The notes below the pieces were generated by a model, which was not told the origin of the DNA, did no database searches, and was given only the letters and a program-made list of their open reading frames with translations. This document shows, in pieces, positions 11,042 to 24,100 of a stretch of DNA of 64,000 nucleotides. Source of the DNA: Plumapathes pennacea (taxonomy: Eukaryota > Cnidaria > Anthozoa > Antipatharia > Myriopathidae); the NCBI GenBank assembly GCA_964036295.1, contig OZ038462.1, positions 20,770,363-20,834,362 on the forward strand, written 5' to 3'. Position numbers and translations under genes: made by a program. Numbering within the stretch: the stretch's first letter is position 1; every line of letters starts with the position of its first letter.

Positions 11042-11261
11042 GATGCGTGTCAGTTTCTACGCAATGGACACTCCACAACAGACGCCCTCATATATGCTCC
11101 AACCCATTTATGAGGCCCTTGATAGTGGAAATGCTGGAGCCCGTATCTTATTTTTGGACTTTTCAAAGGGTTTTGACCTTATTGATTATAGTGTACTCAT
11201 GCAGGAACTGATAATACTCGACATTCACCCAGCCCTACTTAACTGGATTGCTGCTTTCTAA
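11042..11261 (+). pseudogene. Decayed reverse-transcriptase fragment of a LINE
   Basis: Two overlapping frames give consecutive pieces of a non-LTR reverse transcriptase. FLRNGHSTTDALIY lies in one frame to about 11,090. IYEALDSGNAGARILFLDFS, KGFDLIDY and LDIHPALLNWIAAF follow in another and end at a stop near 11,260. The second piece matches the motif A region (LDFSKAFD in intact elements). A frameshift separates the two pieces, and neither endonuclease nor the catalytic YADD region is present, so this is a dead remnant unrelated in sequence to the intact LINE at 3.3-8.1 kb. Confidence 0.75.
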
Positions 11262-13255
11262 CTGTAACGAAATGTAACCGTGTACCAAGGTGGAAAGGAC
11301 AAGAATAGAGACAGTGTGGATGAAGAGGAGAAACTATAGTTTCTTATCGTTCAAATGAACTCTGGGTAACGGGCGCCGTTAGTTCGCTCTTCTCGGGTAT
11401 GCATGATTATTTGTGAATTTTACAATACCTTCACGCAGTTACGATCGAACTATTTTGATCAGAACTCGTCAAATACGTACATAAGTTATAACCGGTTCGC
11501 TAGAAAAAAAATTTTCATGAGCGGAGTTTTCTGCACAAAATATATAAAACTTACCGCGCCGCCTTTGCGCGCGGGAGGCGGGCATGAACAGTGTGCTTTG
11601 CGTAATGAACTGAATCTCTGAGTCATTTAAACAGAAAGAATCAATATAGTTTACGGATACTGCGTGATTTACTTGAACAATGTGCTTGTTTGTTTGCTCT
11701 TTCTTTCAAAGTACATATTTTTACATACAGTTAGAACTGGATCTCAGGCTGTAAGCGCGCTCCTAACGCGATATTGTGGTGAAAGCAGCAGGAGTATTAA
11801 GAGACAAGTAGTCAGTAATGAGTAATGGCTAAACAGTGAGAATCATACGAAGCATCGGCAGGTTACTCGGTTTTAAATAGGTTGATTAAACGACTGATCA
11901 ATTCAAACGCATTTGCCAAAACTTATACACATTACATATATAACAAAAGATAGCTTATCTTGACGGACATAATCTAATAGCATAAAAATGGTTTATTCTT
12001 TAAGCGAACACAATGCTGTTGTTACTGTCTACCCTTCATGTATACTTTACAAACCTTTGCGCTGAAGCTCGAGTCTATCCTAAAGTGCGAGAGAAATGCT
12101 ATGATAATTATATAGGAGAGCCAGTACAAGCCTTGAACTCTTGCTTCTGAACAACAGGCACTCATCCGTGGTCCTTCGAGGGACTGGGCCTACAATCCCG
12201 GACAAAATGTGTTGACACATGCTTTAAATGTCGTACTTTTGTCAAAACTACCATGCTGTGAGTCATCCAGTTCCAAAGAAAACTGCTTTTAATCACCCCC
12301 CTCCCCGTATCAATGTTGTAGCTTGAATTTGGAAGAGTTCCGGTAAGACTTTGACGTAAAATCGTTGCTAAATAATTAATTTATCAACATTGAATGGGAG
12401 GAGGGGAGAATGTGTCAACACTTTTGTCCAAGATTGTAGCCACGAAACCTGTGAAAGGAAGAATATAAGTGTTGTTCTTGTTAATGTATTTATGGGCAAT
12501 ATAACTATTGATAGAAACACCTAATGGTATATTAAGTAGTGAAAATATTGTGCACAAGGTTCAGTGAAACTAAATTCAGGAGCACGGCCACAAAATGTAT
12601 AGTTTTATTATAATTGATTTGTCAATTAATTTGTGTTTCACTCTTGACAGTGATCAATCAATCAATCAATCAATCAAGCAACCTCTATTTATGCACAATA
12701 ATAGTTTAAATCTACAGCCAATAATACAGTGGATCTAGTAGCAATAATAGGTAGTAATTATAATGTTATAAGTGTACTCACCAGGCTGGGGATCAAGACT
12801 TTGAAAGGGAAAGAGCGTGTGTCAAGCCTGAAGGAAACAAAACAAGTTGATTGAGAGAACTGACAGCAACAAAAACTACGCTATGTTACTTCGACTTACA
12901 TGCCTAATCACTAGGAAAATAAAAATGTATTTAAATAACCCACTCTTTGCTTGCAAATTGTCATCTATATGCTGCCTTCCCATTCACAATTTGTGTAAAT
13001 GGGTAGAGAGTAAAAACATTTATACATTATGTAAACCATGTGTAGATTATGTGTAAATTACGTGTAAAATGTAGGCTAGCCATATTTTACATACTCTGTA
13101 AAAGGGTAGAATTTTCCAGTGAATCTTGTAAAGGGTGATATTCCTGAGGACAACTTCAATCTTTTTTCGATACATTGGAACCTTTTATAATAGGGCGTCT
13201 TCATTTTCAAGTCTACCCAGGTTGTTAATGTCAGCGAAATGATGGCTATAATTTT
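11262..13255. other. Intergenic DNA with a microsatellite-tailed repeat
   Basis: No gene is supported. At 12,652-12,680 a short (AATC)n tract is followed by CAACCTCTATTTATG. The same layout (simple repeat, then AACCTTTATTAA) occurs at 22,930-23,010 and resembles LINE 3' ends lying on the minus strand. Confidence 0.5.
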
Positions 13256-13583
13256 AACTGGCCTGGGATCCGGACAACTCTCCCCACGGCGAACGTATTT
13301 TGTTTCTTTTTGCAAGCTTCTTGATGAATGATTTGTTGCTATATCCGTTGCTGCTGATCAAATGCGCGTTTTGCTTTCTAATTTACCACATAAAATACTA
13401 AGAGACCAGATGACGGCATACAGTAAGTGCTGTTTGCATTTTGGAGTTGTTAAACGAAAAAGTTGACATTTACAAATCTACAAGTGCAAGTTCATGCAAA
13501 CGGCACTTTGTCGCCCACGAATATGTTGTAAATCGCTATACTCGCAAACTTTGAAGAAGCTGTTGTGTAATGTTAAAAAATTT
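13256..13583 (+). repeat. Direct repeat, copy 1
   Basis: Begins AACTGGCCTGGGATCCGG and ends in GCAAACTTTGAAGAAGCT-type sequence. It is similar along its length to 14,549-14,857, with substitutions throughout and about 30 extra bases near 13,415-13,445. The pair could be two insertions of one element or an old segmental duplication. Confidence 0.75.
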
Positions 13584-14548
13584 AATACCACCAGGTAACA
13601 AAGATTTGTCTGCAGACTCTTATTACTTTGACCCTAAAATCGCTGTGGATAATTTGCATGCATAGTTCTGTGGAATGAATTATGGACTTGATTATAGATT
13701 TATGAGTTATGGAGATACAGCAAGAAACTACGCAAAGTTTGGACCTTCTATATTTAATCAGCGTTAGGTGTTGATCGATTATTTGCTCTTATTTCTCGTT
13801 CTTCATTGTCTAAAATATCAAAAGTTGCATAAAGACAGCTTCCATATAATCCCAGGAAGATTTCATAAAAGTTTCATTCAATTCTGTCGTTAGGCCAAAA
13901 ATGAGCATTTTCCCCCAAAATGTAAACGCTGCAATATAGCTTTCATCTCACAATTGGCTGATTTTAGCGAAAAAGTAGTACGAATATCCGTCCTGCGCGA
14001 AATGCTTGGAATAAACGGAAAGTAATATTTTGTTAGAGCTTCTTTACGCGCACAAGGACGTTCGTGCAAGTGTGCCGGATCCAGGGGAGTTTCGGAGGTT
14101 TGTCCTTTTTTTTTTTGCTCGCTCGCTAATCGTACTTATGTGGTCCTCAGGTCGTGGACATTACATTTCTCCTGTCACAGTCTTAAATTAACTGTTGCGC
14201 ATGCGCCGAGCACCAATGTTGCTATAACAGTGTATTCTGACGATTTAATACAATTAACTCGAGTGAGAAAGGCAGATATCAAGTAACTCTGGTGTAGGGA
14301 AGCTGTTATAACAATAGCACGGTGCAAAAGGTTTGTAAAGCAATGAAGGACGATACAAAGGTACATCCCATATGGATGAAGGCTGCCTGTCTGAAAGTAT
14401 ATATACCTGATTGTGTGCATATATTAAATAAGTCGGCTTAGCATTTAAGCACTCTTCGGATTTAGGGATAATTCACCATGGCTTGGGGGCCGAATTATCT
14501 CTCCCCGTTCGTTGAGCGTGGACGGGTGTTCAGCAGAGTTGCCCCTCC
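13584..14548. other. Intergenic DNA between the two direct repeats
   Basis: I see no gene, RNA or clear repeat here beyond short homopolymers (a T run near 14,106). Confidence 0.5.
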
Positions 14549-14857
14549 AACTGGCCTGGGATCCGGACAACTCTCCCCACGGCGAACGCATTCTTTTTTC
14601 TTTTTGCAAGCTTGTTGTTGAATTATTTGTATCTATCCTTTGCTACTGATCAAATGCGCGTAATGCTTTTTAATTTACTACATAAAATACTGAGAGACCA
14701 GATGACCGCATTTTGGATTTGTTAAAGGAAAAAGTTGACGGTTACAAATTTACAAGTGCAAGTTTATGCAAACGGCACTTTGTCGCCCACGAATATGCTG
14801 TAAATCGTTATACTCGCAAACTTCGAAGAAGCTTTCCTGTGAGGTTGAAAATTTACT
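14549..14857 (+). repeat. Direct repeat, copy 2
   Basis: Second copy of the segment at 13,256-13,583, in the same orientation, sharing the opening CTGGCCTGGGATCCGGACAA and the later GTCGCCCACGAATATG block. Confidence 0.75.
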
Positions 14858-15546
14858 GTGCTTAATATAAAAACATTTGAAATATTTTGTTGTGCGAGAT
14901 AGCTATTCAAAATGGAAAAAAAATCGCCGTTATAAAAACATTTGCAGTATTGTTTTTCACAGGCTGGACTGCTACAGTAACAATGTGTTTCCTTTATCAA
15001 CCATAATTTTAATCTCGTACTGTATGTATTTTGGGGGAGGTAGTTATCTTTAATTTGCCTCGATCGATTGTTACTCGATTTGCCTTTATCCGAGATCTAT
15101 TGAGCTATCTGCTGTTTATTTTTAGCCTGATTGCAAATAAATCTATTAGAGAAAACGGAAACAATAAAAATAAATAAATAAATAAAACATGTGATGCCTT
15201 ATATTCCAGTTTGTTTTTATTTTCATGATTCTGCAGTAACTATCATGAAATGTATGGATTTTTCACAACGGAAGATGACACTTGTTAGGTGTAGGTCACC
15301 TTTCTTTAAAGGGCATTGGGCGAGACCTGGCACGTTGTCAGGTTCGTTCATGATCGATTTGTTTAAAATAGAAGTGTCGAATCGACCAGAAACTTTTTCG
15401 ACCTTTTTGGCATTTTAGTGTCAAAATTTCAAGCAGGCCTGAGCTTGCCCATTTCCGGTGTGCACAGTTGCTTCCGGAAAGTGACCTGGGACCAAGCCAT
15501 TTATTTGCCTGGGGCGCAAAGGCTAAATGGCGGCGAGAAGAAAACA
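14858..15546. other. Upstream region of REV3L
   Basis: Contains an (AAAT)n tract at about 15,160-15,186 and otherwise unremarkable sequence. The REV3L transcription start must lie here or further upstream; no TATA or CCAAT arrangement stands out. Confidence 0.45.
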
Positions 15547-15872
15547 ATGTTCTCCATTCGAATTGTAAACGCAGACTTCTACGTGAGTGACCCTCTGCCA
15601 GTGCTCGATGTTTGTAGTTCCACGTTGCGTGACTGTCCGACTAAAAAAGTCCCCGTTGTTCGCATCTATGGCTCAACACCTGGAGGCCAGAAAGCATGTA
15701 TGCATGTTCACCAAGTTTTTCCGTACATTTATGTTCCATACGACGGTACACAGCCAACCGACAAGTATCTCAGACAGTTTGTAACGAGCGTGGACTTCGC
15801 ACTGCAAGTCGCTCTTGGTAGAGCGTCTTCGAACACTCAACATGTTTACGACATTTCCGTGGTGAAGGGAAT
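15547..15872 (+). CDS. REV3L: REV3L exon 1
   Basis: Residues 1-109, from MFSIRIVNAD through KKVPVVRIYG and FPYIYVPYDG, the conserved start of the N-terminal domain. It ends in phase 2 before GTAAGT. Confidence 0.93.
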
Positions 15873-18800
15873 GTAAGTTTTGATTCTTTGTTTTTATAAT
15901 ATATAACTTGTGATCACGTTTTCAACCTTCGTGTATGTATATATGTGTGATAGAACCTATGCTAAATCTGTCTTACATATCTATAATTTCTTGAAGCTTA
16001 CAAAAATAGCTCTTATACGTGCAGTGTGTGTATGAAATTTTAGGTTTGGCAGGTGCTGTGATTGAATACGACTCCTTTGAAATTGACTTTTGGAAGGATG
16101 CAATAATCAAACTAAATACAGATGGTTGCTGAATCATTTATACAAAAGGCATCAGTTTGAGAAGATGTCGAAATTTATGAGGAAAATTACATCAGTGTCA
16201 AAATACTGTTGATAGATTAGCCCAAAATTATAAAACCTTTTAGACAAATCCTTCAACATTTCTGATAATGCTTCTAACTTGGAGTAATTATAGTCACTGC
16301 TTGGAACAGCAGTTGTTTACAAAAATCAATGTTGTTCAACAGCTGTGACAGAGAGCAGATTTTTTTATCAACACAACAGTCCGTCACTTGTCCCTAGTTG
16401 TTTATATGTTATGCAGTATATTAATTAATTTTCTACAACCTTTATTTTCCAGCCCAATGTATGGGTACCATGAAGTAGAGCAGGAGTTCCTCAAGATTTC
16501 CTTTTATAACCCATTTATGGTGACCAAGTAAGTGCAGTATGGTTTAATATGTACACTGTTTCAAATGTCATCAGCCACTGCCATGCCAAACTCAATGCAA
16601 TGAGCAAAATCCACTGTTTTAGCTAATTTGCACTGAGTTTGGCATGGCGGTAGTATGACGTTTGAAACAGGCCTTAGATTGAAAGGTTTATAGCCTTCAT
16701 GGACGGTCTCTCTTCACAAGAACAGTATAGTCATGGTGAGAACAGAGGAGATAGTGGGTGGGTGGGCATTGGGGATACTTCCAGGTTATAAAAAGGGGTG
16801 CATGAAAAATTTTCTATTTAGATTAAGGTTGCTTGAATTTCTTTGCAGTAAAGACCAATTTTTTTCAGCCTCCCTCCCCACAGCTGTCCCTAATACCCTA
16901 GAAAGTTTGATGAAGATTAGTTAACAGGTGTTTTAATGCTATGTTATTATAAAAAGAAAAAGTGCTTACAGTATGTATCATTTTAAATTCAACATTTTCA
17001 ATTAGTTGTTGTTTGTTTCTTTTGTTTGTTCTCTAGGGTTGTTGATCTTTTACAGAATGGTGCTGTGATGGGCAAGGTGTTTCAGCCCCATGAGGCCCAC
17101 ATTCCATACATTCTGCAGGTACAGTATTCAGCAGTGCTTGACATTTTAAAAGTTTTAGGTTGGTTGCCCTTTGGAATGTAGGTTAATGAATTCAAGCAAT
17201 AGAAAGTTTCATAATTTCTGGTTGCCAGGCCCCTAATTTACCTGCCCAACCAAAATTTGTGGGGTTTAAGTCCCCTAAGAATGGCCCTAGTTATGACCTT
17301 CTTTTTTATTGATAAAAGAATAACCTGTTATTGATAAAAACTACTTGTTAGGAGACTTGATGAAATTGTGAACGTTGTTCTAAACTACCGATAAATTCCA
17401 AAAAGGAATATAAGCCCACTTTATATAATAGTAAATTAGGAATAAATACCCAGGGGCTCATCTGGACAGACAGCCTATAGTGGTGCATTGTGCAGCAGGG
17501 GTCACATGTAGCTGTGGTAATCAGACTCTCAATTCTCCTGACAGTGCTCATACATTTTCTCCAGGGCAGGTTGGGAGATTTAAGGCTTTTGGGGAGGCAA
17601 AGGGAGTAGTCCTGGTCTGTTTAAAAGTCCTACTTTTTTCTTTTCCTTTGTGATGACATTCTACTGTTGCTGTTGTCTCTAACAAAACCACCTTTTCCCA
17701 TCCACAGCTTTTTATGGACTACAACCTCCATGGGATGAATCTTTTGCATGCATCATCTGTCAGATTTAGGACACCTGTCAGGCTGATAGGAGGTTAGTAT
17801 GAGTTGTCGAAAAGCTTACAAAGCCCAGAATCCCATACTGGTTAGCTTGTGAACATGCATGCACAGCCTCTCACATGTTAGGCTTCAACTGCAATCCAGC
17901 CCAAGGGATGGTGGAAGTTATTTGAATAATTTTTGTATTGGGGAGGCTCTGCCCAGGCTTTCAACCCCTTGCCCTTTAAAATACCATTCTGGAGTCAAAA
18001 TAGTGACCCTTTTACATTCCTCTGACTAAAAATTTGCCCCCTTTTTATACCTTTCAACTGGAAGATGCATAGGAAAACTGCATTTGACAACTTGGCAATA
18101 TGAATTTTGGGAAGAGTTTTAGATCCCCTATGAAATGCCAGTATGATTTTCTTTTTGCCAGTTGTTCTTACCAACCCTTTAAAATACCAACAAGCTTTGT
18201 TTTTCTGTACCCTTTTTCATATCTGATCCTTGAAAAAGGATCCCTTTTGGGCAGAACTTCCCCATATAGGCAATCACAGGGAATGCCTTCCTCCCCCTCC
18301 CTTAGGAATCAGCAGCTGTCAGCTTTAGTTTGTCCGGACCAGTTTGAATCTTCTTTTTTTTTTGGATTTCTGATATAGGTGAAGATGCCTCTCAAAGTGC
18401 AGGAGGACTGGACTCCAGTGCTCAGGCAACCAGCCCACACACAAACTCATCATCGTCGTCTATTCGTGGCTCACCAGTACAAATATGGAGTGATGGCGTC
18501 ATACCCAGGTATGAGATAAATTTGTCTTCCAACGGCTGGTTTAGAAATGATGTGTTTAGGATTGACTAATTGCTTTAATTACTGGGGGTGTTGTTTTAGC
18601 ACAGTTTTTTTTTTCAGTAATTTATTCAATAAACCAAAACCATCCTAAACAGTAAAGCATAAATTTATTGTCCCAAATTACCAATCTGAAGTGTCATAAT
18701 TACGCATTTTTTTTAGAAAAAAAAAAAAAGCTTAAAAGATCTGGGCTCAACTTTGTGAGGGATCCCCTTTCACTTCCAAGAGTGATCAACTTCAATTTTC

Positions 18801-21135
18801 TTTTTTCATGTTCTTACCAGAGATATATCATTTTGTGAGGAGAGTTTGGCATTTGATGGTGTTGATCATTGAACTATTAATTCTCACAACAGCCCTCACC
18901 TAATTTATTTTGAGTGGTTGGGAGAATTTGTATTCTGAGCATGGGGGTTAACTTGTGTGGTTGGTGTACAACCAAAAACAGACAAAGCCGTTCTGAAATG
19001 CGTGAAGAAAAGATGACTTGAACACAAGTCTTCGCATTATCCACGCAACAGTTGTTAGTGCAGTACATAAAACAGTCGCTCTGTGTGTCTTCTCCTCAGT
19101 GGGCTCCTTCTGGGAAGTGAGGTGGAAAGACAGAGTGTTTGTGAGCTTGAAGTTGACATTGTGGCCTCAGACATCATGAACAGACTGGACATTGGAGGTA
19201 ATGTTATTATTTTATGAAGGGACTATTACCATAACCACTAATACATGTACTACTAGCATCACTACTACTACTACTACTCCTAGTAATGATAATAATGATA
19301 ATAATGATAATAATGATAATAATGATAATAATGACAATAATGATAATAATGATAATAATAACAATAATAATAACATAATAATAATTAGCAGGGCTACCGG
19401 CCGGAAAATCCAGCGACATATTTTGCTAGACGGTGGAGTGAAAGAACTCGAGCAAAAATCTGTGTAAGACTGTTTCTGTGTCAGTAATGGCGCAAAGGGA
19501 CGCACAGAGAGAGAGAGAGAGAGAGAGTCCTCGACTGTATTTATCTTGAACAGCAAGAAATTCAAAACTCATATTCGATCACATTTCAGGCACCGTATAC
19601 TTGGTTCGAAATAAACGATAAACACTGATTGGTGCAGTGCTGAACTTCACACGTTTCGTCGAGTCAAACTTGAAGCGTCACCTTTTTAACTTTGAACTTT
19701 GAAGTTGTAGTCAAAGTCTAATGCGTAGACAGATGCATAGACAGGATTATATAGACTATCATCAAATTAATTTTGGCACAAATAAAACTTTTAAAATGCG
19801 GACCTAAAGCGTGGATTGTATCATGTGGTGTGATTATAGTGAACTTGGGAGCCAATCCTGGATTGACCGCCATCTGGGAAGATGAACGGCAGAGGAGACT
19901 GGAAGCCAATGAGTCCACGCAGATTGCACCGCCCCAGTCACAAGGTAAAACTGAAATATTTAAGCTACAAGTTTCACAATCGTTCGCAAGGTTGAGATAT
20001 TTTGGCGTGCCACCTGATGATAAAACTTGGCGGGCAAGGCGGAGAACTGCTTGTTTGGTCACAACGCTCAAGGAGAGATTAAGTCCATACGGAGCCGTTT
20101 TTGGATTGAAAGCGCATACTTTTTGTGCGTTTTTGCCTTTCATACCCGGAGGTTTTCATTAATGTAAACGACGACTTCGAAAACGAAGGATTATTGTGGA
20201 CGGGCTAAAGGGAGGTTTTGAAAACACATACGTGAGGACATTCGTGACAGACACTCGTTTATACGAGCAGTAAAGAGTACTACTTGCTACTGCGCACAGA
20301 CACTCCTTTACAGGACAGTAAAAAGTACTACTTGCTACAGCACACAGACACTCGCTTACAGGACAGTAAAAAGTACTACTTGCTATTGCGCAAAGTTACA
20401 TTCTCAATGTCTTACTGTTTTAAGACAGGGATCATGTTCCATATTTGGACGCAGAGAGGAGGTACAAAGAAAGAGTCCAAGAAATCATCGAGGAGCGCGA
20501 CGATTTAGTGTAAGTGCCCAAAACGTTCTTTGCTTTGTTTTCGTTTTTGGTTTTGCCAAGCGCAAAATCCGCAAATAGATCAGGACCTACCCTGGTTTCC
20601 AGAGCTCCTCGTTTTCGGGTCTAGGTAATTCAAACCTTAGAGTCGGTACTCGTATATAAGTTAGTTCAACACATTTTCTAAGTTGCTCACAAGAAAAACG
20701 GTGAAGTTTTACGTGTACCTTGAATTACATACTAATGGCGACGAACGCTGACCAACGGAAGTGACGTCAGGAACGTATTTCCGCGATGCCATCGTAGACT
20801 AATTTTTACACTGGCCACCCAGTAACGACAGACACTTTACGGCTTACTGATTGCTGTTATTTTAGGCAGAGCCATATTCAGAAGTTTGGAAAAGATAGTT
20901 CGAGCCCCGAAGAAGTTGCAAATCTTGAAGATTCCATCCACCTTTTGCTGGCTTCACAGAAAGGCTTGGTTACCGAGTTGTCTGAGAACCCGGATGTGTT
21001 ATCTGAACTGCTGACCCAGAGAGATAGCGGGCAGCCTGCTGAGTTTGTGACGTCACAGGGTGTGTGTTATTACTTAGGTTTGAGAGAAACCGTCCGTAGC
21101 CGTTATCGCTAGTCTATCCAGAGGCATTGGCCTGT

Positions 21136-21167
<32 letters not shown>

Positions 21168-24100
21168 CATACATACATACATACATACATGCATACATAC
21201 ATAACTACATATAATGGTAGAAACTGACTGTAGTTTAATTTTACTTTAAAGAAGAAACCATTATTAGTGCGAGAAAACGCCATCGCCACTCGCTTGCTTA
21301 CGTGAGAAGATTGCAATCAGGTTTTGCTCTTGTTTTTGATTGGCCAAGAATGCTGCCAAACTTGTTTGGCCCAATCAAAGAGCGTAACAGACGCAGACGC
21401 AGACGCAGAACCAAAGTAATCACACAATTACTTTTGACGGTCAATCGAAAACTGCTTTTAAGTAAGAAGCTAAACTAGCTGGGCGCACCAGAAATCGGTT
21501 GAGTATTGTGGACGGTTAGTAGTACTTGTGAGAACTCTAATTTTAGACTGAGTTTGCGTGTTAATAAAATGTATGCAAAATCATCTACAAGTTGGTGTGG
21601 GCAAGCTAAACGCCGTTGAAGCTGACGTATTCGGAGCAAGACGAAAGGCTAACTCTCGAAGCGACAGCTGAACTCCTTTTTAAACCTTTCACTCCTGAGA
21701 ATGATCAACTTAAATTTTCTCCTTTAGTCTCTTCACCAGAGACTTATGGTACAGTATGGAGAACTTGGCATTTGATAGTTTGCTCAGATGAAAGGTGGTT
21801 GGTCTATGAATTCTCACTACATCACTCATGCATTATCTTCTTGAATGGTTGAGAGAGTTTGTATGACGAGCTCGGGAGTGAAAGGGTTAACGACGTTTAG
21901 TTTTTCCACATCAACTTTTGGTTGATCATTGGTAGATTACTGTTAGACCCTTTCGCTCCTAAGAGTGATTTCCTCTTTCAGTCTTTTTTGTTAGATGAAA
22001 GCTGATTGGCCTATCAATTCTCATTACATCACTCATACATTTTCTTCTTGAATGTTTGGAGAATTTGTAGGTGACTGTTTCTTTTTTATTGTTTGCAGTC
22101 ATAAATGAAGACGAACCGATCGTGGACAAAAGTGTTGTGCAGGAACTTCTCGAAGCGAGTCAGTCGTTGTCGTCCAACCTTTGTGAGTAAAATTACAGCT
22201 AAAGTTTGCTATTTCTAAGAATCTTTAATACTTCTGAACGTTTTTCGATTTTAAGTCAACTTAGAATAGTGTTTTCAGTGCCCAAAGTTTGCGAGTAGTA
22301 TGAACCAATTCCTTGTATTGCTGCGTCACTCGAACTAGTTACACGGTCTGTCAACAGAAATTGGCTTTTCAAAGACGATCTAAAACAACGCATTTGTTTC
22401 AAAATCTGGTAAACCTTGAAAACCGGTCTATGACCCGATAAGTTTAACGAGATTGTTATTAACACTGTAACTTCATATGTTGTGTGCTAGGACAAGCTTT
22501 GTAGCCCAAAGAAGGAATATGGTTAATTCGGGGCCTTGTTGTTATTTTGGTGGTTCGTATGTGTTCGTTATCCTCATGTGAATTCCTCCTCGATCGAAAG
22601 TTTACTGTATTTCATACTGGCATTGAAACTGAGGTGCTTCAATGTCTTTCTTCAAAGCCACGTCCATGGACAAAGAAATGATTGACATCTTGGCAAGTCT
22701 AGCGGACGACGACAGGCCACCAAGTCAGCGGTCTCACGGAAGTCAGGGCGTTATGCTTGACCAAGGTGATAACTGTGTTCAGACAGAGCTGAATAACGCA
22801 CTGCGCAGTCGCAGCTGGTCAGCAACATAAAACGCGGGCGCGGAGTCTGAGTAACATTTGTGAATTACTACGTTAAGAGCAGCGCGAAATTTGACGTATT
22901 ATGCAAGGCATGTCGGGTGATGGTGGATCGACAGACAGACGGACGGACCAACAAACAGACAGACAGACAGACGGACAGACAGACAGATAGATAGACAGAC
23001 AACAACCTTTATTAATACACGATAGACATAAAGCGTACAGCTTGTCGGGTGTGGACATTATCAAAAGCATGATCCTTCAATTCAGGTGGCACGCAGAGCG
23101 ACGAAGATTGCCAACAGGAAGAAGACCAGGAATCCGACGAAGAACAGTCACTGGTTATGTCGCAGAGGGTCTGGGACGACACAGATGTTCCGAGAGGAAC
23201 TGGAGACGAGGATGGTAAAACAGACTCGGAGTTTGCGCAAATCAGGTTAGCATGGAAAGTCTTGATTTTATTACTTAGATTTAAGTAATAAAGAAATAAA
23301 GAAAGTCTTGATTTTATTACTTAGACTTATTTATTTAATTTCATTTTTTCTTAAAGGATAACTCCGACCAAAAATTAATACATTTTTAAATAAACCTTAA
23401 AGGTACGGATAATCCATATTCGAACTGCTTTTGCACATATTGCTCTTCAGGAATTTTTTAAAAATCCTTGAATGTCACTATTTTGCGAGTTTTGGCCTCA
23501 AACACCGCGGCGCAGAATTCGCGTGTCAGCGGTAATTTTTATCAATGTGTGACGTAGTGTATGGGGAGCTTGAAGATGGCGGCGGGTCACAGAGTGAATT
23601 GTTTATCGTCTCAGACGATAAAGCGAGGTTTGTTGGAGGTGGACGGTTCGAAAAGATCGTAGACACAGTGTCCGCCTTCAGATTCATAATTGAATTTCCA
23701 TCAAGAAGCTATGCTCCCATACAATTTACGCTCAAGGCAGTCTGAAGTGAACCGGCGACTCGGAGCACACGACAGGATATTCTTTGAAAGGATAGGATCT
23801 TCTCCAGAAATTTAGGCCAGCCGTATCTTGCGTCTGTTGGGATTCCTGTAAAGTCGATTGTAGTTGATACCCCTGGCTTTGCTCGAGTCAATTCGGCGAT
23901 TGAACGCATCCGACACATCACCTTGCTGCCTTTGTAAAACTCTCAAGTTCCCCATACTATACGTCACAAATTCACAAAATTGCCGCTGACATGCGAATTC
24001 TGCGACGCGGTGTTTGAGGCCAAAGCTCGCTATTCATTGATTTTTTACGAAATCGAGAAGCGCAATACGTGCAAGAGATGTTCGAATATTGATTCCCCGT

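Noticed and set aside
15418..15546. In-frame extension upstream of REV3L exon 1
   Set aside because: It contains no ATG before 15,547, and the conserved protein starts at MFSIRIV.
19192..19565. DNNDNN, poly-I and SLLSLL ORFs
   Set aside because: Simple-repeat artefacts of the GAT/AAT tract in intron 6.
23545..23921. Opposed ORFs of 66 and 70 codons
   Set aside because: They lie within the TTAA-flanked element and resemble no transposase.
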